The translations under genes were made by a program, and so were the position numbers. 64,000 nt of DNA from Spiro-02 sp964465155 (GTDB lineage: Bacteria > Spirochaetota > Spirochaetia > Sphaerochaetales > Sphaerochaetaceae): assembly GCA_964465155.1 (NCBI GenBank), contig CAYXIH010000003.1, positions 1-64,000 on the forward strand, in the 5' to 3' direction. This document shows positions 1-9,161 of the stretch, in pieces (the first letter of the stretch is position 1; every line of letters starts with the position of its first letter). The notes beneath the pieces were generated by a model. That model was not told where the DNA came from. It did no database searches and saw only the letters and a program-made list of their open reading frames with translations.

Positions 1-314
1 TAGTGTAAGAACATGAAAAACGAAGTTGAAATACACTAATATTTCACTTTGATCACTACTTATACCATCGATAAAATAAAGTGGATAAAAGAGATGCTTG
101 TAAAATCCCTTCAATTTGACCTTATGACAGTAGCAATGGACTGTCATTAGTCAATGAGACTCCCATTTTCCCCCTCTGTCAGCAGGGACAGGGTGTTTTT
201 TGATCGAGGCTGAACAAAGTATATCCAGCAACAACACATTTGCGGGCTCTGTCCTCTTGATGTAGCCGAACGTATATTAGGAGTAGCAATTTGCTGACAG
301 ACAAGGAGCATCCA
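1..314. other. Intergenic leader with no gene seen
   Basis: No reading frame here looks like a gene; the minus-strand frames are shadows. The first part is AT-rich. A weak terminator-like hairpin lies at 172-201 and would end transcription of a gene left of the window. An AGGAG at 279-283 precedes a TTG at 291, a possible alternative start for the next gene. Confidence 0.5.
172..201 (+). terminator. Possible intrinsic terminator of an upstream gene
   Basis: CTGTC at 176-180 can pair with GACAG at 187-191 across AGCAGG, with flanking C/G pairs lengthening the stem imperfectly. A run of six T follows at 196-201. The stem is short and bulged, so this is tentative. Confidence 0.35.
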
Positions 315-1007
315 ATGAACCAGACATATCCATCGGACGATGGACAGATGTACTTCATGCAGACACTGGACCTCAAGCGCCCAGCCGGAACAACCGACCT
401 GAGGTCCCTGGGATTTCTCGATGGGACACTCTATGTATTGTATGACGGTGTCATCCAAGAATATGAAGAGGGAAAGCTCTCCAAGGAGTACCCGTCATGC
501 TTTGAGAATCCCGTGGACTGCTCCGCACTCGAACCAGACATGTTCCTTGTCACCGATGCTACGTTGGTGCCGGTGGTGAAGCGGTATAAGCCAATATCAC
601 AACAGGTGGTCGGCACGTTCCACTGGGATGCCCGGGGTTGGTATCCCGTTGCTTGCGCATATTCCGATATGGTCGGAACGATTGGAATCAGCAGGAACTC
701 TGACAAAAGCCTGATGAGGATCAGCACTATGGTCTTTCCCCATGGTACGACCCAGACGCGGATGACAATACCAAATATAGATGGGGTAGTCTGTGGAAGT
801 GCCTTCCTGGGGAACATCCTCTATATCGCCATCTTTGATGGATGCCTCCGGCTGCTGATGGTGGATGTAGCCCAGAACAAGCCAGTCAAGGGTTTGACGT
901 TCCCCACGGTCGGACCAACATATGGTCTGTTTGCCCATGAGGGGACGCTGTACGTTGCTTCTGGCCGTGGAACTGGCCAGATCCTCTCCTTGGGGATCAA
1001 GTCATGA
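315..1007 (+). CDS. Hypothetical protein, possible beta-propeller-like fold
   Basis: This 230-residue protein is not recognised. It contains several short beta-rich units of the form G-T-L-Y-V (LDGTLYVLYDG near the N-terminus, HEGTLYVASGRG near the C-terminus). These resemble blades of NHL or YncE-like propellers, but no family can be named. The ATG at 315 is preferred because AAGGAG lies at 303-308; a TTG at 291 would add eight residues. There is no signal peptide, so it is probably cytoplasmic. Its stop overlaps the start of the PfkB-like gene (ATGA), so the two are probably translationally coupled. Function is unknown. Confidence 0.7.
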   Translation: MNQTYPSDDGQMYFMQTLDLKRPAGTTDLRSLGFLDGTLYVLYDGVIQEYEEGKLSKEYPSCFENPVDCSALEPDMFLVTDATLVPVVKRYKPISQQVVGTFHWDARGWYPVACAYSDMVGTIGISRNSDKSLMRISTMVFPHGTTQTRMTIPNIDGVVCGSAFLGNILYIAIFDGCLRLLMVDVAQNKPVKGLTFPTVGPTYGLFAHEGTLYVASGRGTGQILSLGIKS

Positions 1008-1795
1008 AAGCCATGGTCTATGGGGAGCTTGCCTGGGATCCCATGTCGCAACAAATAGGTGGGTTCTGCTATGAGTGTGCGGACACCCTCAGCCGACATG
1101 CGGATGTCCAGGCAATGCCGGTAAGTGCTGTTGGTAACGATGCCCATGGTAAACAGTTGCTGGCAACAATGCAGGCGACTGGGATTCCAACCCACTGCAT
1201 CGCCACAGTGGACGATATGCCCACAGGTACGTTGACCGCTATGATCACCCAGGAGGGTGAGAAGGTCCCGCTGTTCAACAAACCCTGTGCCTGGGACCGC
1301 ATTCCACTGTCTCGAGAACTCACACAGATCACCGGCATGGGCGACGTCGACCTCCTCTGCTTTGATATACGTTGCCAGCGGGACGAGCAAAGCCGGAAGA
1401 CGCTACAGTGGATCTTTGACCATGTTGCTCCGAAGATGGGGTATCTGCAGATACAAGAACAAGACTCCTTCCTTTCCAGCGACATCTTGATTGAATCGCT
1501 GCGTCATGCACAACTCGTAGGATTGTTGCAATCGGAACTTCCGTTCGTGGCGAAGCAATTGGGGACCAGCAATGAAGGTCTTGCAGTTGCCACTGCCCTG
1601 ATGGAGGAATATGGTATCCAACAGGTGCTCCTGCTCCAATCCCATGGTACTGCTGTGTTGCATGGAAGGTCGGGGAAAACGGTTGGAAGCTACAACAAGC
1701 CTGTTGCCTGTGCTACCAGCGTTGCATATGCCCTGACAACAGGTCTCCCTCCAAAGCAAGCAATGGATATGGCGATGATACAGGACCATGCGTGA
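1004..1795 (+). CDS. PfkB/ribokinase-like protein lacking the GAGD motif
   Basis: The 263-residue protein has the general layout of the PfkB carbohydrate kinase family. It has an N-terminal IGGF segment where sugar kinases have a GG substrate-binding motif, a central VSAVGNDAHGKQL stretch that is typical of the family (VGxDxxG), and a C-terminal helix region. The anion-hole and catalytic-base motif GAGD is replaced by ACATS near residue 238. A normal kinase activity is therefore doubtful. It overlaps the preceding gene by four bases and belongs to the run leading to nadK and recN. It may be a binding or regulatory pseudoenzyme. Family assignment is fairly secure; function is not. Confidence 0.65.
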   Translation: MKAMVYGELAWDPMSQQIGGFCYECADTLSRHADVQAMPVSAVGNDAHGKQLLATMQATGIPTHCIATVDDMPTGTLTAMITQEGEKVPLFNKPCAWDRIPLSRELTQITGMGDVDLLCFDIRCQRDEQSRKTLQWIFDHVAPKMGYLQIQEQDSFLSSDILIESLRHAQLVGLLQSELPFVAKQLGTSNEGLAVATALMEEYGIQQVLLLQSHGTAVLHGRSGKTVGSYNKPVACATSVAYALTTGLPPKQAMDMAMIQDHA

Positions 1796-1852
1796 TGATG
1801 TCACCGAATAATTGCATTCATTCTGATACGATCACCTACATAGGAGGATGAT

Positions 1853-2110
1853 ATGAAAGACGTAACAATGTTCTATTTCCCAACTTGCCCGTATTGCCGG
1901 CAGGCAATAGCATGGACAGAGGAGCTGCAGAAGCAGTATCCGGAACTGGCCAGTGTGAAGATCAACATGATCGATGAAAAGAAGCATCCCGAGATAGCCG
2001 ATACCTATGACTACTGGAATGTTCCCACCTATTATGTCGATGGGAAGAAGCTCCATGAGGGTGCGGCCACGAAGGCAAACATCGAGAAGGTGCTACGGGC
2101 CGCTTTGTAG
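1853..2110 (+). CDS. Glutaredoxin-like thiol-disulfide protein
   Basis: An 85-residue single-domain thioredoxin-fold protein. It has a CPYC redox centre at residues 12-15, which is the classic dithiol glutaredoxin motif, and a cis-proline loop (NVPTYYVDG) near residues 52-60. Such proteins reduce disulfides or glutathione mixed disulfides in the cytoplasm. AGGAGG at 1842-1847 ahead of the ATG is a strong ribosome site. It stands between the PfkB-like and DegT-like genes with short gaps on both sides. The protein partner and electron donor cannot be told from the sequence. Confidence 0.85.
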   Translation: MKDVTMFYFPTCPYCRQAIAWTEELQKQYPELASVKINMIDEKKHPEIADTYDYWNVPTYYVDGKKLHEGAATKANIEKVLRAAL

Positions 2111-2200
2111 GGGATTGCATCCCCAACTGTGTCATTTGAGGTATTGCTTCTTGGTTTGAAGTCACGTATCCTTTGAGGGATTTCCCAGGGGGTACAGCAC

Positions 2201-3235
2201 GTGGCTTTGATCAGATTCTATAAACCTACCTTGCGGCGCAAAGATATGGACGCAGTGTTGCAGACCATGGTCGATGAACATATTGGCCCTGGGGAGCGGA
2301 AGAAGGAATTCCTCAAGCAGCTGCAGGTGTTCATCGGTGCAACAGCGGGTGGGGTAGCCCTGCGTAGCTATGTCGATGCCCTGCGGATATCTCTGCAGAT
2401 GTGCAACGTCGGCGAAGGTTCGCTCATAGCTGTATCGGCCCTCTCCCCAAGCATCTATGCCTCGGTAGCCGAAAGCCTGGGGGCTACATTGCTTCCTGGA
2501 GATATTGATAGCAAGACCGGATGCCTGTCGTATGAATCGGCAGTAGCTTTGCGTGAGCAAGGTGCCCAAGTCATCCTGCTGCACGAGCCATCTGGGATGA
2601 TACCCTACGGTGCAGATTTCTCATCCCTTGGCCTGAAGGTCGTCGAGGATGTCACCCAGAGCCTTGGCAGCTCCTATGAGACAAGCCAAGCTGGCTCGTG
2701 GGGTGATGTCGTCGTATGCGCCTTTGAGGAAGACGGTATCGTCTCCACCGGTGGGGGAGCCGCCATTGCCTTCCGTGACGCCGCGTTTCGTCCTGTCCTG
2801 AAGGATCTGCTGGGAGACGACCGAACATATCTCGAGCTTCCGGATATGAATGCAGCGCTGGGGATAGTCCAGTTGGCGACCCTTGGGCAACAGATCGAAC
2901 GTCGCCGTGAACTATACCGCCAGTTCCGCCAGTCATTGCTGAAAACACCCCACAAGCCATTTGGCATCAGTGACATCGAGTATGATGGCAATGGATACCG
3001 GTTCTCCGTCGTCTTGGACTCGAAGGTCGACGATGCCATGAAGTTTGCTACCAAATACCAGATATCATCGGAACGGACATTTGCTGGTTGCATCGGCGAG
3101 CCATTCCAAGACCGCTTTGATTTGTTTCCCAACGCCATCGTCTGCATGATGCGTGGCTTGTCGTTTCCGATATATCCGTTCTTGACAAGGACGGATGTGG
3201 AGATGCTGCAGAAGGTCATCTCCCATCTCCCATGA
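2201..3235 (+). CDS. DegT/DnrJ/EryC1 aminotransferase-family protein without PLP lysine
   Basis: The 344-residue protein follows the DegT/DnrJ/EryC1/StrS fold: an N-terminal sugar-binding start (FYKPTLRRKDMDAVLQTM), a small-residue cofactor loop region, VVEDVTQSLGSSY matching the family's VIEDAAQALGA motif, and a C-terminal small domain. The Schiff-base lysine is normally found just before TGEGG. Here the segment reads CAFEEDGIVSTGGGAA with no lysine, so PLP transamination is unlikely in the usual form. Some DegT members lacking this lysine act as dehydratases or regulators. Start is GTG at 2201 with CAGGGGG about eight bases upstream. It is directly followed by nadK. Confidence 0.75.
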   Translation: MALIRFYKPTLRRKDMDAVLQTMVDEHIGPGERKKEFLKQLQVFIGATAGGVALRSYVDALRISLQMCNVGEGSLIAVSALSPSIYASVAESLGATLLPGDIDSKTGCLSYESAVALREQGAQVILLHEPSGMIPYGADFSSLGLKVVEDVTQSLGSSYETSQAGSWGDVVVCAFEEDGIVSTGGGAAIAFRDAAFRPVLKDLLGDDRTYLELPDMNAALGIVQLATLGQQIERRRELYRQFRQSLLKTPHKPFGISDIEYDGNGYRFSVVLDSKVDDAMKFATKYQISSERTFAGCIGEPFQDRFDLFPNAIVCMMRGLSFPIYPFLTRTDVEMLQKVISHLP

Positions 3236-3252
3236 TGGCAAGGAGCAACGCA

Positions 3253-4113
3253 ATGGAACGTAGAGTGGTACGCAATGTACTGATCATAGCAAATAGCCTC
3301 AAGCATGAAGCACCGCCGCTGGTGGATGAGATGCTTGAATACTTTGGGAAGACTTCCATCAGCGCCATGGTCATCCAGACTGATTGCAGCGAGAACCCGA
3401 TAGACATACCAGTAGACACCGACTTGGTCATCACCCTCGGTGGTGACGGTACGGTGCTCTATACCGCCCGCTTCCTGCAGGACCGGGGCATCCCCATGCT
3501 TGCAGTGAACTTGGGGACCTTTGGGTATATCACTGAGATCTCCGTCAATGAATGGAAGGAGGCCTTCGAGCAGTTCCTGGCAGGGGAAAGCCGGATATCG
3601 CGTAGGATGATGATCCGGGTGACTGTCTACCGCCAGGACCGCAAGATCTGGCAAGCACATGGGTTGAATGAGATGGTGGCTACCTCCAGCGGACTTTCAA
3701 AAGTAGTCAACCTCGAATTGGCGATCAACTCTACCCATGCTGGCTACTTCCGCGCTGACGGCATCATCATTGCAACTCCGACCGGTTCAACAGGGTACAG
3801 CCTTGCTGCGGGGGGACCAATCCTCGATGCAGACCTCTCTGCCCTGATCGTCACACCCGTGTGTCCATTCACCCTCTCAAACCGGCCCCTGGTCGTCAAC
3901 GCGGAGACCCAATTGACCCTTACCATACCCAGCGGTCAGCGAACCGATTTGGTATTGAGCGTCGATGGACAAGGGTTTTGCCCCCTTGAGGAAGGTGATA
4001 CGGTGATTGTCGAACGTTCGCACAGCAGGACTCTGCTGATAACCAGCGGCAGAAGAAACTATATCGACGTCATCAGAGAGAAACTCAATTGGTCTGGAGG
4101 CATGCATGCTTGA
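3253..4113 (+). CDS. nadK: NAD kinase
   Basis: NAD kinase phosphorylates NAD to NADP in the cytoplasm, usually with ATP or polyphosphate. The 286-residue product carries the diagnostic GGDGT loop at residues 63-67, the NE motif (LNEMV) near 139, the TPTGSTGYSLAAGGP signature at about 175-189 and a late SVDGQ motif. Length is normal for bacterial NadK. The ATG at 3253 is chosen because AAGGAG lies at 3239-3244; an in-frame ATG at 3232 overlaps the preceding gene and has no good ribosome site. The end overlaps recN by eight bases. nadK next to recN is a common bacterial arrangement. Confidence 0.95.
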   Translation: MERRVVRNVLIIANSLKHEAPPLVDEMLEYFGKTSISAMVIQTDCSENPIDIPVDTDLVITLGGDGTVLYTARFLQDRGIPMLAVNLGTFGYITEISVNEWKEAFEQFLAGESRISRRMMIRVTVYRQDRKIWQAHGLNEMVATSSGLSKVVNLELAINSTHAGYFRADGIIIATPTGSTGYSLAAGGPILDADLSALIVTPVCPFTLSNRPLVVNAETQLTLTIPSGQRTDLVLSVDGQGFCPLEEGDTVIVERSHSRTLLITSGRRNYIDVIREKLNWSGGMHA

Positions 4114-5767
4114 ACGCTTGGATATCAAAAACTTTGCCCTCATTGAAAACCTGCATATCGACTTCACCTCCGGCTTTAATGTCATCAGTGGTGAGACTGG
4201 AGCGGGTAAGTCCATAATACTTGGGGCTCTGAACCTGTTGCTTGGGCAGAAGGCTGATGGCCAGGTCGTACGCAGCGGATGTGACGAGACCACCGTAGCA
4301 GCAACCTTTTCGTTCGACGAGTCCTGCGCCGTAGAGGCGTGGCTGAGGGAACATGACTTGGACAGCTCCGAGGGGATGCTGCTCATCCGTAGGATCGTCC
4401 GCCCAAACGGGAGAGGGATGATATATATCCAGGGTCAACCCATGACCCGTCCGGACTTGGAGGCCCTCAACACGTTGCTCATCGACATGAGCGGACAGCA
4501 TGACCATCAGTCGCTGATGTCCCGCGAACGTCAGAGGATGCTGCTCGATACCTATGGAGGAAACGCTGCGTTGGTTGCCAGCTTTGTCGCTGCATATGCA
4601 AACCATGCACAGCTGATGCGTCAGCGCCAGGAGCTTGCAAAGCGTCTTGCCGAAGGTGCACGTGAAGTTGATTATCTTCGATTCTCCTTGGAGGAGATAG
4701 AGAAGGTCGACCCCAAGGCGGGTGAGGATGACTCCCTGCGTGATGAAATTCAGGTTGTCTCATCATATGAGCACATCCATGAGAACCTTGAGATGGTGCA
4801 GGAATCCCTTCGTAGCCAGAGCAATTCCGAGGGGGTCATCTCTTCACTGCATGCTGCATCCATTGCCATGCAGCGGTGCGCCAAGGCAGATCCTTCATTG
4901 GCCGAGTATACGAGCCGCTTGGAGAGCTTGCGCATCGAGAGCGTAGACATCCATGAGAGTATCCGCGATTACCTGGGTGGCATGTCGTATTCCCAGGAAC
5001 GGCTTGACCAGATGCAGGACCGTTTGTCACGGATCCAGAAACTCAAGAAAAAATATGGCCCGTCTTTGGATGATGTCCTTGCCTATGCCGCGCGTGCACA
5101 AGAGAGTCTGCATGTAGGTGAAGTAGGTGAGGATGCTCTCCTGGAGTTGGATGCCAAGTTGGAGAAAGCACAACAAGCCATGATGGCCGAGGCCCAGAAG
5201 CTCACGACCAAGCGCCGTGAGTGTGCTGCCCGGCTTTCGAAGCAGGTAGTCGAGAAGTTACGCCACCTAGGCATGGCAAATGCGCAGTTCGTCATTTCCA
5301 TCACCTCTGTCCCCGTAGGTCCCAGTGGTGCTGATGGAGTTGACTTCCTGATTGCGGCAAACCCAGGTGAGGCTCAGCTGCCCATCCGGGACGTGGCCTC
5401 TGGAGGAGAGCTCTCCAGGATTATGCTCTCGATCAAGACAGTCTTGGGTGAGAGCGACGATATAGCTACGATGGTGTTCGATGAAGTGGATGCAGGCATC
5501 GGAGGAACCGTTGCGAACGCAGTCGGTGAGCAGCTGCAGCAGCTGGCTGCAAGCAGACAGGTGATAGCGATCACCCATCTGGCAGCAATAGCGGCCAGGG
5601 CTGCCTCACAGTTCGTTGTAGCAAAGCATATCCAAGATGGCCGGACGTTTACGATGATCAGTCCTGTATGTGGGGATGAGCGCGTGCGAGAGATTGCCAG
5701 GATGCTCAGCGGGGACAGCGACAGCGAAGCTTCGCTGTCGCATGCCCGCCAACTGTTGGGAAACTAA
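4106..5767 (+). CDS. recN: DNA repair protein RecN
   Basis: RecN is an SMC-like ATPase that acts at double-strand breaks. This 553-residue protein has a Walker A GETGAGKS at residues 29-36, a long central coiled coil with many Glu, Arg and Gln residues, and a C-terminal ABC half with signature ASGGELSRIMLS followed by Walker B MVFDEVDAGIGG. Length matches the family. The start lies inside the end of nadK, with TGGAGG at 4095-4100. Its stop directly abuts the stop of the convergent GH57 gene with no spacer and no terminator. Confidence 0.96.
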   Translation: MLERLDIKNFALIENLHIDFTSGFNVISGETGAGKSIILGALNLLLGQKADGQVVRSGCDETTVAATFSFDESCAVEAWLREHDLDSSEGMLLIRRIVRPNGRGMIYIQGQPMTRPDLEALNTLLIDMSGQHDHQSLMSRERQRMLLDTYGGNAALVASFVAAYANHAQLMRQRQELAKRLAEGAREVDYLRFSLEEIEKVDPKAGEDDSLRDEIQVVSSYEHIHENLEMVQESLRSQSNSEGVISSLHAASIAMQRCAKADPSLAEYTSRLESLRIESVDIHESIRDYLGGMSYSQERLDQMQDRLSRIQKLKKKYGPSLDDVLAYAARAQESLHVGEVGEDALLELDAKLEKAQQAMMAEAQKLTTKRRECAARLSKQVVEKLRHLGMANAQFVISITSVPVGPSGADGVDFLIAANPGEAQLPIRDVASGGELSRIMLSIKTVLGESDDIATMVFDEVDAGIGGTVANAVGEQLQQLAASRQVIAITHLAAIAARAASQFVVAKHIQDGRTFTMISPVCGDERVREIARMLSGDSDSEASLSHARQLLGN

Positions 5768-8134
5768 TCAGGCCCCAGCGGTATCCATGATGTGTACCTC
5801 GAAGTTGAGGTTGCGGGCCAACTGTCGGAGTTGATCCGCCGGGACATCGCTTGTGAGCTCGTTGCACAGGTACGGATAGACTGCATTCTGCACTTGCGTG
5901 ATGTCGGGCTGAATACCCTGCTCCCTGGCAACTGCAATCAGGTCGGCCATATATTCTGCCGCAACATGGTTGAGCTCATGGGTGGTTATCCACTGTGCGA
6001 CATTGTTGCATTGGGCACTGAATATCCGGACAACCGCAGCAATCTCGGAGGGTCTTCCCTTGCGATGGATGAAGTCGATCAGCTGCCCGATGCTCTCCCG
6101 TTTCTGTGACCAGGGAAGGGTATCGGGTGTGATGAACAGGCTCTTGATCGCCCGAAGACATGTTCCGATGTTCTCGATGTACAACGTCTCCATCGGAAGA
6201 TACCGGCTATTTCGCATCAGCATGGAGTAATTGTTGATGTCCCTTCCGATCGAAGCAAGGTCATTGTCGGTGACACGGCTCAGCGAACGGTCGATCCATC
6301 CATATACTTCATCCAGCATCCGTGGGGGGATGTCCGTATTTGCCAGCGAGTATTTGCCCAGGCAGGTTCCCTTGCTGTCATGCAGTCCCAGGAACATCTT
6401 CAGTTCCTTCTCCTGCAGGCCATCTGAGAGAATGTTGCATGTGAACTCCTCCAGCGAGATGGTGTCGCACAGGCGTACGGTCATCGACTTGCCGTCGGAA
6501 TCCCACTGTGTCAGGGAAAACCTCCCATATGACTGGCTGTAGGTATCTGGCGGGGCAATCCTTCTGTTGAGGACAAAGTACAGCGCGGCTTCGACGCTTC
6601 CGCTCATGGTGGTAGCATCGGCCTTTGCCAATGTCATCCCGGTGCCGTCGTTCTTCTTGTTGCACTTTGCAAGGGACAGGTCCTTCAGCAGCGGGGTGAG
6701 CAAGTCCTCGGTCGTGAACCTGCTGTATTGGTTGAGCGCATATATGGCGTACCTGATGTTCTGGCGAGGTTCGATACCTGCCAGGTCGCTGAAGAACCAG
6801 CCGCAGCTGGTAAAGGCAAACCCCTTGTTCTTCATGCCATCCAGCAAAACCGCGACGTTCGTATCCTCGTCACTGCTGAACTGAAGCTGCTGGTGCAGGT
6901 CCTGGATGAGCTGCTGCATCGACTCTTGTCCGCAGATTGCAGGGGCGCTCATCTTCAGCAAGTCAAATCCCGAGATTGCGCCGGAGAAGATCCTTGCTAC
7001 TTGTTGGTCAAAGATGACGTCGAGTTTCTGCGCCAGTGCATTGAAAGCCACCCGCAGGGGTGTCCTCCATTCCTGGTTCCATCCCTCTTCGCCACCCGTA
7101 TGGCAGCCACAGTCCTTCCACCACCGGGAAACACCGTGCGAGCATGACCAGGAAGTACCCAGTCCGCCCTCGCCGTCATGGAGCTGGGCATGCAAGGTAG
7201 CCGGATGCTCTGCAAGGTATGTCGCATAGTTGGTGAACTGGAAGTCGTCACGGTCGGACACCTTGCGGATGAGCGCGGCGAGGGCCATGTCGCCAAATGG
7301 CTCGTGATGACCATAGATCTCCCCGTCTGTTGCCGTGTGGATGAGCGGAGCATGGTCGTTCGCCTTGATTTGGGCCAGCGTCTCATAGAGGGCATCGGCA
7401 TTGCGCAGAGCATGGCCAAAGCTGATGCCTTCTGCCAGGCCAGGATGGTAGAAGAATGCGGCGATGGTGCCGCCTTTGTTCCCCGTGAGGACATAGGGCC
7501 GGTCATAGGGGGCAGGGCGACCTGCAAGTTCTGCCCAGGAGCCATCCTCCTGTTGCACTGCCTTGGCCTGCCAAGGGGAGAGGACCACGAACTTGATGCC
7601 GCTTTGGGCCAGCAAGTCTATGACGGTCTTGTTGATCGCGGCCTCAGGCAGCCACATCCCCTCCGGGTCGCGCTTGAACCTCCGTTGGAAGTCGGCGATT
7701 CCCCAGAGGATCTGCATGTGTGCATCCGCTGGCTTGTCCAGCGGGAGGATTGTATGGTTGAAGCTCTGGGCCATGGCATTTCCATGTCCCAGCCGCTTGA
7801 TGGAACTCGCGTCTGCATCGACGATCCGCTGGTGGATGTCAGGGTGGTGGGACTCTATCCAAGACAGGAGTGTCGGGCCGAAATTGTACGAGATATATTC
7901 AAAGTTGTTGGTGATCGATTCCACATGACCATACTGCGAGAGATACCTAGAATGGGCATTGGTGCTATAGCAGTCGGCGAAGATTCGCTCGTTCCAATCC
8001 TCATATGGCTTGGCAGAGTTCTGCTTGGGGATTATCCCAGTCTCGGGGTTCTCACGCGGTGGCTGGTAGAAGTGCCCGTGGAGGATCAGGGATGTCCTGT
8101 TGGGGGTGCTTATATTATTCATGCAGACTACCAT
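5768..8134 (-). CDS. Glycoside hydrolase family 57 protein with DUF3536
   Basis: This 788-residue protein begins with a GH57-type alpha-glucan domain: LILHGHFYQPPREN at the N-terminus, GMWLPEAAIN carrying the probable catalytic glutamate, and HTATDGEIYGHHEPFGDMA carrying the probable acidic partner. The long C-terminal part matches the DUF3536 region found fused to such domains. It probably acts on glycogen-like alpha-glucan in the cytoplasm; no signal peptide is seen. The ATG at 8134 is preferred because GGAG sits six bases upstream; an ATG at 8161 would add nine residues. It is divergent from the DUF4912 and branching-enzyme genes. Exact specificity is unknown. Confidence 0.85.
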   Translation of the reverse strand: MVVCMNNISTPNRTSLILHGHFYQPPRENPETGIIPKQNSAKPYEDWNERIFADCYSTNAHSRYLSQYGHVESITNNFEYISYNFGPTLLSWIESHHPDIHQRIVDADASSIKRLGHGNAMAQSFNHTILPLDKPADAHMQILWGIADFQRRFKRDPEGMWLPEAAINKTVIDLLAQSGIKFVVLSPWQAKAVQQEDGSWAELAGRPAPYDRPYVLTGNKGGTIAAFFYHPGLAEGISFGHALRNADALYETLAQIKANDHAPLIHTATDGEIYGHHEPFGDMALAALIRKVSDRDDFQFTNYATYLAEHPATLHAQLHDGEGGLGTSWSCSHGVSRWWKDCGCHTGGEEGWNQEWRTPLRVAFNALAQKLDVIFDQQVARIFSGAISGFDLLKMSAPAICGQESMQQLIQDLHQQLQFSSDEDTNVAVLLDGMKNKGFAFTSCGWFFSDLAGIEPRQNIRYAIYALNQYSRFTTEDLLTPLLKDLSLAKCNKKNDGTGMTLAKADATTMSGSVEAALYFVLNRRIAPPDTYSQSYGRFSLTQWDSDGKSMTVRLCDTISLEEFTCNILSDGLQEKELKMFLGLHDSKGTCLGKYSLANTDIPPRMLDEVYGWIDRSLSRVTDNDLASIGRDINNYSMLMRNSRYLPMETLYIENIGTCLRAIKSLFITPDTLPWSQKRESIGQLIDFIHRKGRPSEIAAVVRIFSAQCNNVAQWITTHELNHVAAEYMADLIAVAREQGIQPDITQVQNAVYPYLCNELTSDVPADQLRQLARNLNFEVHIMDTAGA

Positions 8135-8417
8135 ATCACACTCCGGTGAGTTTGTTGACATCCTTATGCACCAAAGCGCAACTTTTTCTTTCCTTTTTGG
8201 AGTGAAAGATGCGAAGAAAAAAAGGGTTGGGGAGCAATTGGAAAGAAGGGTGCCAAAGAGAGTCCTCGGGAAAGGTTCGGTTGACTAAGCCGATGATTTT
8301 TGGCTACGATATTACAGCATGTGGCTGGGGGTGCGTCATGGTTTAATTCGTGTCGTTTCTTGCAGCTTTCGCGCGTACTTTCATGAGTCCGCATGCTCAG
8401 GTTGAGGGGACCGAACG
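8135..8417. other. Divergent promoter region between alpha-glucan genes
   Basis: No gene is supported here. The stretch separates the GH57/DUF3536 gene (minus) from the DUF4912 gene (plus). It contains one good plus-strand promoter candidate at 8281-8310 and a purine-rich segment around 8205-8260. Short frames in it are unsupported. Confidence 0.5.
8281..8310 (+). promoter_or_regulatory. Probable sigma-70 promoter of the DUF4912/branching enzyme operon
   Basis: TTGACT at 8281-8286 and TACGAT at 8305-8310 are separated by 18 bases. The start of the DUF4912 gene lies about 100 bases downstream, preceded by GAGGGGA. Confidence 0.5.
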
Positions 8418-9158
8418 ATGATTCTAATCAAGATTGATGCTTTGACAACGACTGAGCTACAGTACATTGCCCAACAAGAGGGAATGGAGGACTGGGATAC
8501 GCTGTCCCGCGAGGACCTCATCGACGCCTTGGAGGATTTGTACGAAGACCAGGAGACTGACGATCCTGCACAACGTTCTGGAAGGGTAAACCGCAAGCGT
8601 TTCTGCAATAGCCTCACAGATTTCCGCGGGAGCGAGAAAGAAGCCAACCTGCCAGGCGACTTGCCGGGTGTCATGGCGTTGCCCGAGGCGTATCATGAGA
8701 CTTCCATCCACCTGCTGATGCGCGATCCATCCTGGGCCTATTGCTTTTGGAGCATTTCCCCCAACGTGAAGGCCCGGCTCGAGGCTGACAATGCCATCGA
8801 CTCGCTGTTTTTGCGCGTTACATGTACGAATCTTTCGGATGCAGATGTCGTGGAGACGTTCGACCTCGCCGTCTCTGCTGAAGATGATTACCGGAACATC
8901 AACTTGTCCAAGCCAGGTTACTCCTATACCGTATGCCTGTGCTGCGAGAGAAGCGGCATGGAAGCACAACAGTTGTGCAGGTCCAACCAAATCGAGACCC
9001 CCAAGGCCTTTTGGAATGGGCACCTGGATATGCTGAACAAGAATCCTCAGCTGTTCAGGCTCTATTTCTCTTCCCTGGTTACCAAAGAAGGTGCCATCGT
9101 GGACAATATGTCCGTCAGGGAAATCGCCGATTACCTTTCAACTGGAAAGAGGAGCTGA
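8418..9158 (+). CDS. DUF4912 domain protein with N-terminal Rho/SAP-like segment
   Basis: The 246-residue protein has two recognisable parts. Residues 10-45 (TTTELQYIAQQEGM, then SREDLIDALEDL) resemble a Rho-N/SAP-like helical module. Residues about 90-230 match DUF4912: LPEAYHETSIHLLMRDPSWAYCFWSIS is the characteristic opening. DUF4912 proteins are often encoded beside glycogen-branching GH57 enzymes, as here, where only three bases separate this gene from the next. A role in binding or targeting alpha-glucan enzymes is an inference. Seven cysteines occur, mostly in the C-terminal half, without an obvious metal-site spacing. Confidence 0.8.
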   Translation: MILIKIDALTTTELQYIAQQEGMEDWDTLSREDLIDALEDLYEDQETDDPAQRSGRVNRKRFCNSLTDFRGSEKEANLPGDLPGVMALPEAYHETSIHLLMRDPSWAYCFWSISPNVKARLEADNAIDSLFLRVTCTNLSDADVVETFDLAVSAEDDYRNINLSKPGYSYTVCLCCERSGMEAQQLCRSNQIETPKAFWNGHLDMLNKNPQLFRLYFSSLVTKEGAIVDNMSVREIADYLSTGKRS

Positions 9159-9161
9159 TTC

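Noticed and set aside
7178..8149. Plus-strand frame of 323 codons opposite the GH57/DUF3536 gene
   Set aside because: Shadow of the real gene; no ribosome site or family features.
8164..8394. 76-codon minus-strand frame between the divergent alpha-glucan genes
   Set aside because: Low-complexity, promoter-containing region; no ribosome site or similarity.
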